Source: Xenophilus sp. Marseille-Q4582
GTDB taxonomy: Bacteria > Pseudomonadota > Gammaproteobacteria > Burkholderiales > Burkholderiaceae_C
Direction: 5' to 3'
Assembly (NCBI RefSeq): GCF_916700565.1
Contig: NZ_CAKAKO010000004.1
Span: 496,001 to 560,000 of the forward strand
Length of the DNA: 64,000 bases
Below, in pieces: positions 1 through 9,734 of the stretch (the first letter of the stretch is position 1; each line of letters opens with the position of its first letter). Made by a program: the position numbers and the translations under genes. Below the pieces are notes generated by a model. It was not told the DNA's origin. It saw only the letters and a list, made by a program, of their open reading frames with translations, and searched no databases.

Positions 1-1163
<1,163 letters not shown>

Positions 1164-1177
1164 GCGAGGAGGCGCCC

Positions 1178-2212
1178 ATGACGCTGTCCCATTCCTGTCT
1201 CCGCGGCCTTGCCGCGTGTGGCGCCGCACTGTTGGCCAGCGTGGCCCTGGCGCAGCCCGCCGAGCCGCCGGTTCCGCAAGCCAGCACCGTCGAGATGCTG
1301 TCGCGCGCCTACGGCCAGCAGTTCGCGCCGCGCGCGGCCGCGTTCTCGCAGGAGGCGACGCGCCTGGTCGGCGCCGTCGATGCGCTGTGCAATGGTGCGC
1401 CGGCTGAAGCGGCCACCGGCCTGTCGACGGCGCAGGACCAATGGCGCAGCACCGCCACCGCCTGGGATCGGCTCACCGGCGTGGCCGTGGGGCCGGTGGT
1501 CAAGCGGCGCGCGCTGACGGCGCTGGACTTCAACCCCACGCGGCCCGCGACCATCGAGCGCGCGATCCAGAGCGCGCCCCACGGCCCCGAGCAGATGGAG
1601 CGCATCGGCACGCCGGCCAAGGGCATTCCGGCGCTGGAATGGCTGCTGTGGAGCGCGAAGCCCGCGCCCCAGACGCCGGCCTGCCGCTACACGCAGCAGG
1701 TGGCGCAGGAACTCGCGCGCGAGGCCGGCACCCTCGCTGCAGGCTTCGAGGCCCAGGCGCGCACCGACTGGGCGAACGCGCATCGCGCCACCTTCCTGGC
1801 ACTGCAGGAGCTGGTCAACCAGTGGCTGGGCGGCGTGGAGCGCCTGCGCTGGGCGCAGATCGACAAGCCGCTGAAGGCGGCCGAGACGGCGACGCAGAAG
1901 AAGGCGCCGGCCTTCACGCGGGCGCTCAGCGGCCAGACGGGCGCCAGCTGGGCCGCGCAATGGGAGGCCCACCGCAGCCTGGGCGAACCCGTGGGTGCTG
2001 CGCTGCAGGCCCGCGGCCAGGGCGAGCTGGCGGCGAAGCTGCAAGGCGTGCTGGCGCGCACCGATCAGGCCCTGGCCACCGCGCGGCCCGATCAGCCCGC
2101 CACGCTCGCGCCGGCCGTGGACGCGCTGGGGGCGCTGAAGAAGCTCATCGAGGCCGAGATCGCGCCCGCGCTAGACGTGACCATCGGCTTCTCGGACGGC
2201 GACGGGGACTGA
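1178..2212 (+). CDS. Imelysin-family periplasmic protein
   Basis: 344 residues starting at an ATG preceded by GAGGAG. Residues 1-25 form a typical Sec signal ending in ALAQ. The body is helical and Ala-rich and carries the segment GIPALEWLLW, which resembles the conserved region of imelysin (Peptidase_M75, IrpA-related) proteins. These act in the periplasm or outer envelope and are tied to iron acquisition, although peptidase activity is doubtful. It lies between the di-heme oxidoreductase and the DUF1513 gene, an arrangement (COG3488-COG3489-COG3490) repeated in many proteobacteria. The molecular function is unknown. Confidence 0.8.
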   Translation: MTLSHSCLRGLAACGAALLASVALAQPAEPPVPQASTVEMLSRAYGQQFAPRAAAFSQEATRLVGAVDALCNGAPAEAATGLSTAQDQWRSTATAWDRLTGVAVGPVVKRRALTALDFNPTRPATIERAIQSAPHGPEQMERIGTPAKGIPALEWLLWSAKPAPQTPACRYTQQVAQELAREAGTLAAGFEAQARTDWANAHRATFLALQELVNQWLGGVERLRWAQIDKPLKAAETATQKKAPAFTRALSGQTGASWAAQWEAHRSLGEPVGAALQARGQGELAAKLQGVLARTDQALATARPDQPATLAPAVDALGALKKLIEAEIAPALDVTIGFSDGDGD

Positions 2213-2216
2213 TGTG

Positions 2217-3347
2217 ATGCGCAGCCCGACTTCGAGCACGCGCCGGCACTGGCTGGCGCAGGTTGCTGCGCTGGGCTTGGGTGCGGCCGCGGGTTCAGCG
2301 CTCGCCCGCACGCACGAAGCTGCGCCCCTGCGCTTTGCTGCCGCGTGGGAGGCCGATGCAGACGGCTACCAAGTCGGTGTGCTGCAGCAGCAGGCGGGCC
2401 AACTGGCCATCCAGTCGGCGCTCAGCGTGCCGACGCGCGCGCACGGCGTGTGGGTGGAAGCGGGGCAGGGCAGCGGTGGCACGTTGCTCGCGGCGGCCCG
2501 CCGCCCCGGCGACTGGCTGGTGCGCATGCGCATCGCCGACGGCCAGGCCCTGGCCTGGCACTGGATGGAGGGTGGGCGCGCCTTCAACGGCCATGTGATC
2601 GCCAGCGCGGACGGCCAGCGCCTGTACACGACCGAGACCGACCTGGAAAACGCTGAGGGCCTGATCGGCGTGCGCGATGCCGCCACGCTCGAGAAGATCG
2701 ACGAATGGCGCACGCAGGGCATGGACCCGCATGAGCTGCTGCTCGATGCCGACGGCACGTTGCTGGTGGCCAACGGCGGCATTCCCACCTGGCCCGAAAC
2801 CGGCCGCGTGAAGGTCGACCTGCACCGCATGGACGCCTCTCTGGTGCGGCTGGACACGCGCGACGGCCGCGTGCGCGGCCAGTGGCGCGTGGCCGACCAG
2901 CGCCTGAGCCTGCGCCATCTCGCCTGGGGCCAGGACGAGCGCGGTGCGCGCGTGCTGGGCATCGCGCTGCAGGCCGAGCACGACGACGCGGCGGCACGCG
3001 CCGCCGCACCGCTGTTCGCGCGCTTCGACGGCCGCGCGTTGCAGGTCTTCGGCGGCGCGCAGCCATTGGCCGGCTATGCGGGTGACATCGGCTTCGCGGC
3101 CGGCCGCTTCGCGCTGAGCTGCCCGCGCGCGCAGGGCGTGGCGCTGTGGCGCTCCGATGGCCGCTGGGCCGGCTTCGTGCCGCTGGCCGAGGCCTGCGCG
3201 CTGGCGCCCGATCCGCAGGCCGCCCGGCTGTGGGCAGGCGGCGCCGGCTCCGCGCAGGCGCTGGACGGTCGCACCGACGCCGCCGCCCCGGCGCTGCGCG
3301 TGCCGGGCCTGCGCCTGGATAACCACTGGGCGCTGCTGCGTGCCTGA
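2217..3347 (+). CDS. DUF1513 beta-propeller-like periplasmic protein
   Basis: 376 residues. I chose the ATG at 2217, four bases after the imelysin stop. An in-frame GTG at 2214 is also possible. The N-terminus has a twin-arginine-like signal (TRRHWLAQ followed by a hydrophobic Ala/Gly run ending SALA), which suggests folded export by Tat. The rest resembles DUF1513 (COG3490) proteins, predicted to adopt a repeated propeller fold. Segments such as DPHELLLDADGTLLVANGG fit that family. It completes the di-heme/imelysin/DUF1513 trio. No enzymatic residues can be assigned. Confidence 0.8.
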   Translation: MRSPTSSTRRHWLAQVAALGLGAAAGSALARTHEAAPLRFAAAWEADADGYQVGVLQQQAGQLAIQSALSVPTRAHGVWVEAGQGSGGTLLAAARRPGDWLVRMRIADGQALAWHWMEGGRAFNGHVIASADGQRLYTTETDLENAEGLIGVRDAATLEKIDEWRTQGMDPHELLLDADGTLLVANGGIPTWPETGRVKVDLHRMDASLVRLDTRDGRVRGQWRVADQRLSLRHLAWGQDERGARVLGIALQAEHDDAAARAAAPLFARFDGRALQVFGGAQPLAGYAGDIGFAAGRFALSCPRAQGVALWRSDGRWAGFVPLAEACALAPDPQAARLWAGGAGSAQALDGRTDAAAPALRVPGLRLDNHWALLRA

Positions 3348-3409
3348 GTGCATAGGCACGCCCTGCCCAAGCGCCCCTTCCGCTCGTCTTCCTCTCACGG
3401 AGCCCTTCC

Positions 3410-4651
3410 ATGTCCACCCTGAGCAGCCGCAGCATCCGCACCTGGGCCTGGGTCCACAAATGGAGCAGCCTGGTCTGCACCGTCTTCATGCTGCTGCTGT
3501 GCCTCACGGGGCTGCCACTGATCTTCCACCACGAGATCGGCCACCTGCTGGGCACGGAAGTGGAGGCGCCGAAGATGCCGGCCGATACGCCGCGCGTGAG
3601 CCTGGACCGCGTGCTGGAAGTGGCGCGCGCGCAGCATCCCGACCGCGTGGTGCAGTTCGCCTCTCAAGGCGAGGACGACGAGAACCTGTGGTTCGTCACG
3701 CTCACGCCCACGCCGGCGCCTACGGACGATTTCCGCTCCGTGGCCGTGGACGCGCGCACGGGCGCCGTGCTGGCCACGCCGCGCTTCGACCAGGGCTTCA
3801 TGTGGATCATGTTCAAGCTGCACGTGGACCTGTTCGCCGGCCTGCCGGGCAAGCTCTTCCTGGGCCTGATGGGTCTGTTGCTGCTGGTCGCCCTCGTGAG
3901 CGGCGCGGTGCTCTACGCGCCCTTCATGCGCAAACTCGATTTCGCCACCGTGCGGCGCGACCGGCGCCCGCGCCTGAAGTGGCTGGACCTGCACAACCTG
4001 CTGGGCATCGTCACGCTGGTGTGGTTCTTCGTGGTCGGCGCCACGGGCATGATCAACACCTGGGCCGACCTGCTCATCAAGTACTGGCAGCATGACCAGC
4101 TCAGCGCGCTGCTCGCGCCCTACCAGGGCCAGCCCACCGTGCCGGTGGCCGAGCGCGCGTTGGTGCAGCAGTCGATGGAGGCGGCGCGCGCGCACGCGCC
4201 CGACACGAAGCTGTCCTTCATCGCCTTCCCGGGCACGGCCTTTTCCAGCCCGCACCACCACACCTTCTTCCTCAAGGGCAATACGCCCTTGACCTCGCGG
4301 CTGCTGCAGCCCGTGCTGGTGGATGCGAAGACGGCCCAGGTCACGGCGGCGCCGCGGCTGCCCTGGTACCTGACGGCGCTGCTGGTGTCGCAGCCGCTGC
4401 ACTTCGGCGACTACGGCGGCCTGCCCATGCAGATCCTGTGGGCCGTGCTCGACATCGCGACCCTCGTCGTGCTGGGCAGCGGGCTGTACCTGTGGCTCAA
4501 GAAGGGCCAGCCGGTGCACGCGCACCGGCCGCGGCCCGCCGGGCCGCTGCCTGCGGGCGCGCCCGCGCAAGGACATGCGGCGCGGGTCGGCCGGCGCGAA
4601 AAGGCAGAGCCGGCCGCGGCAGCGCAATCTGCGCGCGCGAGCGCCTCGTGA
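3410..4651 (+). CDS. PepSY-associated transmembrane protein (PiuB family)
   Basis: 413 residues. A first membrane helix (about residues 18-40) is followed by FHHEIGH, a PepSY-like periplasmic segment, two further helices near 140-165 and 195-215, a second periplasmic domain and a last helix near 340-360. Histidine-bearing ends such as WVHKWSS and LHNLLG recall the PepSY_TM/PiuB proteins, some of which act as inner-membrane ferric-siderophore reductases. Its place after iron-linked genes supports that role, but no siderophore genes are nearby. The C-terminal 60 residues are Ala/Arg-rich and probably disordered. The final TGA overlaps the next gene's GTG. Confidence 0.8.
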   Translation: MSTLSSRSIRTWAWVHKWSSLVCTVFMLLLCLTGLPLIFHHEIGHLLGTEVEAPKMPADTPRVSLDRVLEVARAQHPDRVVQFASQGEDDENLWFVTLTPTPAPTDDFRSVAVDARTGAVLATPRFDQGFMWIMFKLHVDLFAGLPGKLFLGLMGLLLLVALVSGAVLYAPFMRKLDFATVRRDRRPRLKWLDLHNLLGIVTLVWFFVVGATGMINTWADLLIKYWQHDQLSALLAPYQGQPTVPVAERALVQQSMEAARAHAPDTKLSFIAFPGTAFSSPHHHTFFLKGNTPLTSRLLQPVLVDAKTAQVTAAPRLPWYLTALLVSQPLHFGDYGGLPMQILWAVLDIATLVVLGSGLYLWLKKGQPVHAHRPRPAGPLPAGAPAQGHAARVGRREKAEPAAAAQSARASAS

Positions 4652-4866
4652 GTGCGAGCGGCAGAAGGCCGGCCGAGGTAGCGGCCGCGCGCAGCGCCTT
4701 CTGGCGCCTGTGGGGCTGGCCCCTGGCCCTGGGCCTGCTCACCGCCGTCGGCCTGGTGTCGGCCCTGTTCAGCGACGGGGGCGTGGGCGACTGGCTGGCC
4801 TGGCTGGCGCTGGGCCTTCCCGCCGCGGGCTGCGTCTGGTGGGGGTGGCTGCACCGACGGGACTGA
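4648..4866 (+). CDS. Small hypothetical membrane protein
   Basis: 72 residues from a GTG that overlaps the previous stop (GTGA), the usual sign of translational coupling. It has a short polar N-terminus and two hydrophobic stretches (about residues 24-42 and 50-64) joined by a short acidic loop, ending in WLHRRD. I do not recognise a family. The overlap with the PepSY gene suggests a small partner or assembly subunit of that membrane protein. The start is supported by the overlap rather than by a clear ribosome-binding site. Confidence 0.6.
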   Translation: MSASGRRPAEVAAARSAFWRLWGWPLALGLLTAVGLVSALFSDGGVGDWLAWLALGLPAAGCVWWGWLHRRD

Positions 4867-4920
4867 ATGCCGGCCCTGCGCCGGCCACCGCGTTGGGGCG
4901 GCGGGCCGCTTCGCGCCCGC

Positions 4921-5085
4921 TCAGAAGGTGTGAATGAATCCGGCGTGGCCGAGCAGGCCGCGAAAACGCGACCGATCAAGGCGCAAAGCGCAGCCATAGC
5001 TCGGGCTATGGCGAGCATTTGCAACGCAGAGCGGGTGTGTTTTGGCGGAATGAGCGGGCATGTCGGGTTCGTTCACACCTTCTCA
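4921..5085. repeat. 165-bp intergenic element with long terminal inverted repeats
   Basis: The arms 4921-4948 and 5058-5085 are inverted copies matching at 22 of 28 positions, built around GAAGGTGTGAA and TTCACACCTTC. Five of the six mismatches are of the kind that leaves a G-U wobble in plus-strand RNA, so the transcript should still fold into a long stem. A second small perfect hairpin (GCCATAGC-TCGG-GCTATGGC, 4993-5012) sits inside. The right arm includes the stop codon of the leftward regulator gene. It may be a non-autonomous mobile element or a structured bidirectional terminator. No coding potential is credible here. Confidence 0.7.
4977..5026 (+). repeat. 50-bp hairpin repeat core, copy A
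   Basis: This block begins CAAGGCGCAAAGCGCAGCCA and ends GAGCATTTGCAACG. It matches the reverse complement of 7340-7389 at 45 of 50 positions. The central stem is an 8-bp perfect inverted repeat with loop TCGG. Confidence 0.75.
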
Positions 5086-7002
5086 GGCGCCGGCCATGTC
5101 CTTCGGGGCCGAGGCCGCCTGCCTGCGCTGCCGCGCCAGATGGCGATAGATCGTGCTGCGATGAATGCCCAACTGCTGCGCCGTGCGGGCGATGTCCTGG
5201 CCGCACGCCTGCAGCGTCTGTTCGATGGCCTGATGCGTGGCTTCGCGCAGCGATCGTGGCGCCACCGGGAGCGCGGTATCGGCGGAGGCGGCCGGTCCTT
5301 CGGCCGGCGGCGCGGGGCGCAGTGCCGTCAGCATCTCCGGGCCGATTTCCTGCCCCGGCTCGGCCAGCGCGATCAGCGATTTCAAGGTGCTGCGCAGCTC
5401 GCGCACGTTGCCGGGCCAGTCGTGGGCGACCAACCGTTCCAGCGCGGGGCCGGTCAATTCCAGCTGGCGCTGCTCACCGCCCAGCTCGTCGAACAGCCGC
5501 GCGATCAGCGCGCGCCGGTCGCTTCGCTCCCGCAGGGCCGGCATGCGCGCGGTGAAGCCGGCCAGGCGGTACATCAGGTCGGCGCGGAAGCGCCCGGCCT
5601 GCACGAGGGCCGGCAGGTCCTGGTGCGTGGCGCAGACCAGGTCGAAGTTCACGGGCACGGGCCGCCCCCCGCCCAGCGGCACCACCACACGCTCTTCCAG
5701 CACGCGCAGCAGGCGGCTTTGCAGGCCCAGCGGCATTTCGCCGATCTCGTCCAGGAAGAGAATGCCGCCGTCGGCTTCGCGGATGCGGCCCGGGCTGCCG
5801 CGCTTGCGCGCCCCCGTGAAGGCGCCTTCCTCGTAGCCGAAGAGCTCGGCCTCGATCAGCGATTCGGGCAGCGAGGCGCAGTCCAACGCCACGCAAGGGC
5901 CGTCGCGGCGGCGGCTTGCCGCATGCAGGCGGCGCGCGAACACGTCCTTGCCGCTGCCGGTTTCGCCGGTCACGAGCACGGGCACGCCCTGGTCCAGCAC
6001 GCGCACGGCCTGGGCAAGCAGCGGCGCCACCGCGTCGGTGGCCGGGGTGGGGCGGGCCGGCGTGGGGGCCCGGTCACCGCGCACGGCGCTGACGGCACTG
6101 ACGGCACTCAGCGGCGCTGACAGCCGCTCCACCACGCTCGCCACCTGCCGGCCGTCGGGCAGCGTCAGCAGCCCGCGCTGGTGTTCCAGCCGGCCCCAGT
6201 GGCGGCCCAGCAGGCTGTGCACATCGCGGTCCAGCAGCCCGTCCCACACCGTGCCGAAGAGGTCCAGCGCGCAGCGGTTGGCGCCGACGATGCGCCCGTC
6301 GGTGATGACCAGCACGCCCTCGCGCGCCGTGCCGATGAGGCCGCTGCGCGCGTGGAAGCGCAGCAGATGGCCCTGTGCGCCGGCCAGCAGCATGCGGTGC
6401 TCCACCTGCTGGGCGGCCATGCGCACCAGGCCCAGCGCATGCGGGTTCACGCGCACGGTTTCGCCGGAAATGTCGAGCACGCCGGCCACCGCGCCGCGGC
6501 TGTCGAGGATGGGCGCGGCCGCGCAGCCGATGCTGGCGTTCTGCGCCAGGTAGTGCTCGCCGCCCAGCACCATGATCGCCTCGCGCTCCACCAGCGCGGT
6601 GCCGATGGCGTTGGTGCCGCGCAGATCCTCGGACCAGTCCACGCCAGGCCGCAGCGCCACCTGTTCCGCCTTGGGCAGGAAGTCGGCGCTGCCCACTTCC
6701 TGCAGGATCAGGCCGCTGGCATCGGTCAGGATCACCACGCAGCCTTCGCGCGTGGCGTGTTCGGCCAGGCCGTCCAGTTCGGGCTGCGCGCAGGCCAGCA
6801 GGCGCATGGCCTGCTCGCGGCGCTCGTCCAGCTCGCCCAGCGTGAGCGGGGCCAGCTCGCTGTGCTGCCAGGGCAGGTGCCGGCAGCGCTGCCAGGACCG
6901 CGCGATGGGCTCGGCGATGCCGGGCGCCGGGTCCAGGCCCTGCCGGAAGAAGCGCTCGCGCGCGGATGCCACGCTCAGCGCACGGTGGGCAGCGTTGGTC
7001 AT
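5083..7002 (-). CDS. Sigma-54-dependent transcriptional activator (AcoR-like)
   Basis: 639 residues. I chose the ATG at 7002 because GGAG lies 8 bases upstream. An in-frame ATG at 7020 lacks this. An N-terminal GAF-type sensor region (about 70-230) is followed by a second sensory segment. The AAA+ domain carries Walker A GETGSGKD near 345, the sigma-54 contact motif GAFTGA near 393 and Walker B ILFLDE near 414. A Fis-type helix-turn-helix (GIHRSTIYRHLARQ) lies near 617. A linker holds a triple SAV repeat coded by a 9-bp tandem repeat. The gene is divergent from the aldehyde/alcohol dehydrogenase genes, and AcoR-type regulators commonly control such genes. The inducer is not visible. Confidence 0.88.
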   Translation of the reverse strand: MTNAAHRALSVASARERFFRQGLDPAPGIAEPIARSWQRCRHLPWQHSELAPLTLGELDERREQAMRLLACAQPELDGLAEHATREGCVVILTDASGLILQEVGSADFLPKAEQVALRPGVDWSEDLRGTNAIGTALVEREAIMVLGGEHYLAQNASIGCAAAPILDSRGAVAGVLDISGETVRVNPHALGLVRMAAQQVEHRMLLAGAQGHLLRFHARSGLIGTAREGVLVITDGRIVGANRCALDLFGTVWDGLLDRDVHSLLGRHWGRLEHQRGLLTLPDGRQVASVVERLSAPLSAVSAVSAVRGDRAPTPARPTPATDAVAPLLAQAVRVLDQGVPVLVTGETGSGKDVFARRLHAASRRRDGPCVALDCASLPESLIEAELFGYEEGAFTGARKRGSPGRIREADGGILFLDEIGEMPLGLQSRLLRVLEERVVVPLGGGRPVPVNFDLVCATHQDLPALVQAGRFRADLMYRLAGFTARMPALRERSDRRALIARLFDELGGEQRQLELTGPALERLVAHDWPGNVRELRSTLKSLIALAEPGQEIGPEMLTALRPAPPAEGPAASADTALPVAPRSLREATHQAIEQTLQACGQDIARTAQQLGIHRSTIYRHLARQRRQAASAPKDMAGA

Positions 7003-7113
7003 GGAGATGTCTCCGGACATGTCATGGGCGGCGGGCGGATCGGGCCCCCAGGCGCGCCGCGGGGCGCGCTGGTGCGTATGTCCGGATGCTAGCCAGCGGC
7101 GCCGGCTGCAGCA

Positions 7114-7252
7114 TGTCGCAGTTTGCGAATGTTGCTGGCGATTTCCCGGAGGCGCCGCCCACCCGCGACCGGATCGGGCCCAACCCGGAGCCTGTCGCGC
7201 GCTGCAACAGCGTGTCGCGCGATGCACGGCGCGGCTGTCGCAGGGTGCGATC
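7114..7252. promoter_or_regulatory. Cluster of four TGTCGC dyads, probable activator-binding sites
   Basis: Four 17-bp sites start with TGTCGC and end in a full or partial inverted half: 7114-7130 and 7236-7252 (both contain the perfect dyad TCGCA-N3-TGCGA), 7193-7209 (TGTCGC-N5-GCAACA) and 7213-7229 (weaker right half). The last three are spaced about two helical turns apart. They lie 230-360 bp upstream of the sigma-54 promoter, the usual distance for enhancer-binding proteins, so the adjacent regulator is the likely ligand. A fifth weaker copy is at 7515-7531. Confidence 0.6.
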
Positions 7253-7339
7253 GGCGAACCCCGCATGCACCGTCTTCCTCTGGGAGTCGGAGAGTTCTTT
7301 GGCCGTGCCGGCCTTGCACGCAACGACCCGCCGGCATGT

Positions 7340-7389
7340 CGTTGCAAATGCTCGCCACCGCCGCAGCGATGGCTGCGCTTTGCGCCTTG
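7340..7389 (-). repeat. 50-bp hairpin repeat core, copy B
   Basis: This is an inverted copy of 4977-5026 with 45 of 50 identical bases. Two of the five differences fall in the central stem arms as a compensating pair (A-T replaced by C-G). One is a T-A to T-G wobble change, and two are in the loop (TCGG to TGCG), so the 8-bp stem at 7354-7373 is kept. It lies between the activator sites and the sigma-54 promoter. Confidence 0.75.
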
Positions 7390-7477
7390 CCCCGGGCGTT
7401 TCGATACACCTTTCCGACACCGCCGAAGAACGCCCGGCCTCTGCGCCGGCGACCCTGGGGGAAGACCTGATCCGCGC

Positions 7478-7493
7478 AGGTACGGGCGTTGCT
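7478..7493 (+). promoter_or_regulatory. Sigma-54 (-24/-12) promoter of the alcohol-oxidation operon
   Basis: The sequence AGGTACGGGCGTTGCT matches the consensus TGGCACG-N4-TTGCW except at two bases. The invariant GG (7479-7480) and GC (7491-7492) are separated by exactly 10 bases. The expected start near 7504 gives a leader of about 48 bases with GGAG six bases before the ATG at 7552. The divergent gene encodes a sigma-54 activator, which supports the call. Confidence 0.7.
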
Positions 7494-7551
7494 GTCTCCT
7501 GGGCAGCCACCGCATGTCGCGGGGCGGAACACGAGACAGATGGAGTCAGAC

Positions 7552-9072
<1,521 letters not shown>

Positions 9073-9080
9073 CCGGCCCG

Positions 9081-9103
9081 GGCCGGCCCCACTTGGGCCG
9101 GCC
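9081..9103 (+). other. Hairpin between aldehyde dehydrogenase and pedF
   Basis: A perfect 9-bp stem (GGCCGGCCC/GGGCCGGCC) with a 5-base loop lies just after the stop codon. No T-run follows, so it is more likely an mRNA-stabilising or partial-stop structure than a strong intrinsic terminator. Confidence 0.5.
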
Positions 9104-9216
9104 AAAAGCCCCTCGACGGGAGCCCCGGCGGCACGGCATGGCCGGCCGTGCGGGCGGCCCTGTGCGCAAAGGCCGCACCGCGGATGCGCGACCCACGAAT
9201 GACGGAGACATCGACG

Positions 9217-9702
9217 ATGACAAGCAAGCGATCGCTGCTGGACCTGCTGTGCCTGAGTGCCGCGCTGGCCAGCCTGGTGACCGTGGCCTATGCCCATGGC
9301 GACATGGCGCCCCAGGCCGTGGACACCCACACCCTGCCGCAGCTGGGCAGCAAGGTCCTGGAGAGCAACCCCTACGCGCCGGGCGCCGCCAAGGCCGCCG
9401 CGAACAGCGAGGCCGTGCGCATCGGCAGCTCGGCCTACAACGCCAACTGCGCGCGCTGCCACGGGCTGGAGGCCAAATCCGGCGGCATCGCGCCCGACCT
9501 GCGCAAGCTCAACGCGGACTGCGGCGACGCGAAGAAGCCAGACAAGGCCTGCATGGCCGAGATGGACCAGTACTTCTTCACCACCGTGATGCAGGGCCGC
9601 ACGCGCGACGGCCGCGTCTACATGCCGCCCTTCGACGGCATCCTGACGCAGGAAGCCATCTGGGCCCTGCGCAGCTACGTCGATACCCGAGCGCCCGACT
9701 GA
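9217..9702 (+). CDS. pedF: Cytochrome c-550 PedF
   Basis: 161 residues. The ATG at 9217 follows GGAG. An in-frame ATG 18 bases earlier lacks a ribosome site. A signal peptide of about 28 residues ends near AYAHG. A single heme site, C78-A-R-C81-H82, is followed by GLEAKSGGIAPDLRKL and later by RVYMPPF and LTQEAIWALRSYVDTR, the characteristic pattern of PedF. In pseudomonads PedF takes electrons from PQQ-dependent alcohol dehydrogenases in the periplasm and hands them to the respiratory chain. The dehydrogenase gene follows after 32 bases. Confidence 0.9.
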   Translation: MTSKRSLLDLLCLSAALASLVTVAYAHGDMAPQAVDTHTLPQLGSKVLESNPYAPGAAKAAANSEAVRIGSSAYNANCARCHGLEAKSGGIAPDLRKLNADCGDAKKPDKACMAEMDQYFFTTVMQGRTRDGRVYMPPFDGILTQEAIWALRSYVDTRAPD

Positions 9703-9734
9703 ATTGTTCACCACCACCCATGAGGAGACAGACC

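Larger units (their letters stand above)
7003..7551. other. Divergent control region between regulator and aldehyde dehydrogenase
   Basis: This 549-bp gap holds no credible gene. In order from the regulator side it contains four TGTCGC-type dyads (7114-7252), a local hairpin (GCAACGAC/GTCGTTGC, 7320-7345), the hairpin repeat copy B (7340-7389), a sigma-54 promoter (7478-7493) and the leader of the dehydrogenase gene. The size is normal for a sigma-54 promoter with remote activator sites. Confidence 0.7.

Noticed and set aside
7297-7320. A second sigma-54 promoter at TTGGCCGTGCCGGCCTTGCA
   Set aside because: The GG and GC doublets are 13 bases apart instead of 10, and the site lies far from the gene start.
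7332-7346. A sigma-54 promoter at CCGGCATGTCGTTGCA
   Set aside because: GG to GC spacing is 9, one short of the rule, and the site falls inside a hairpin. The match at 7478-7493 is better.
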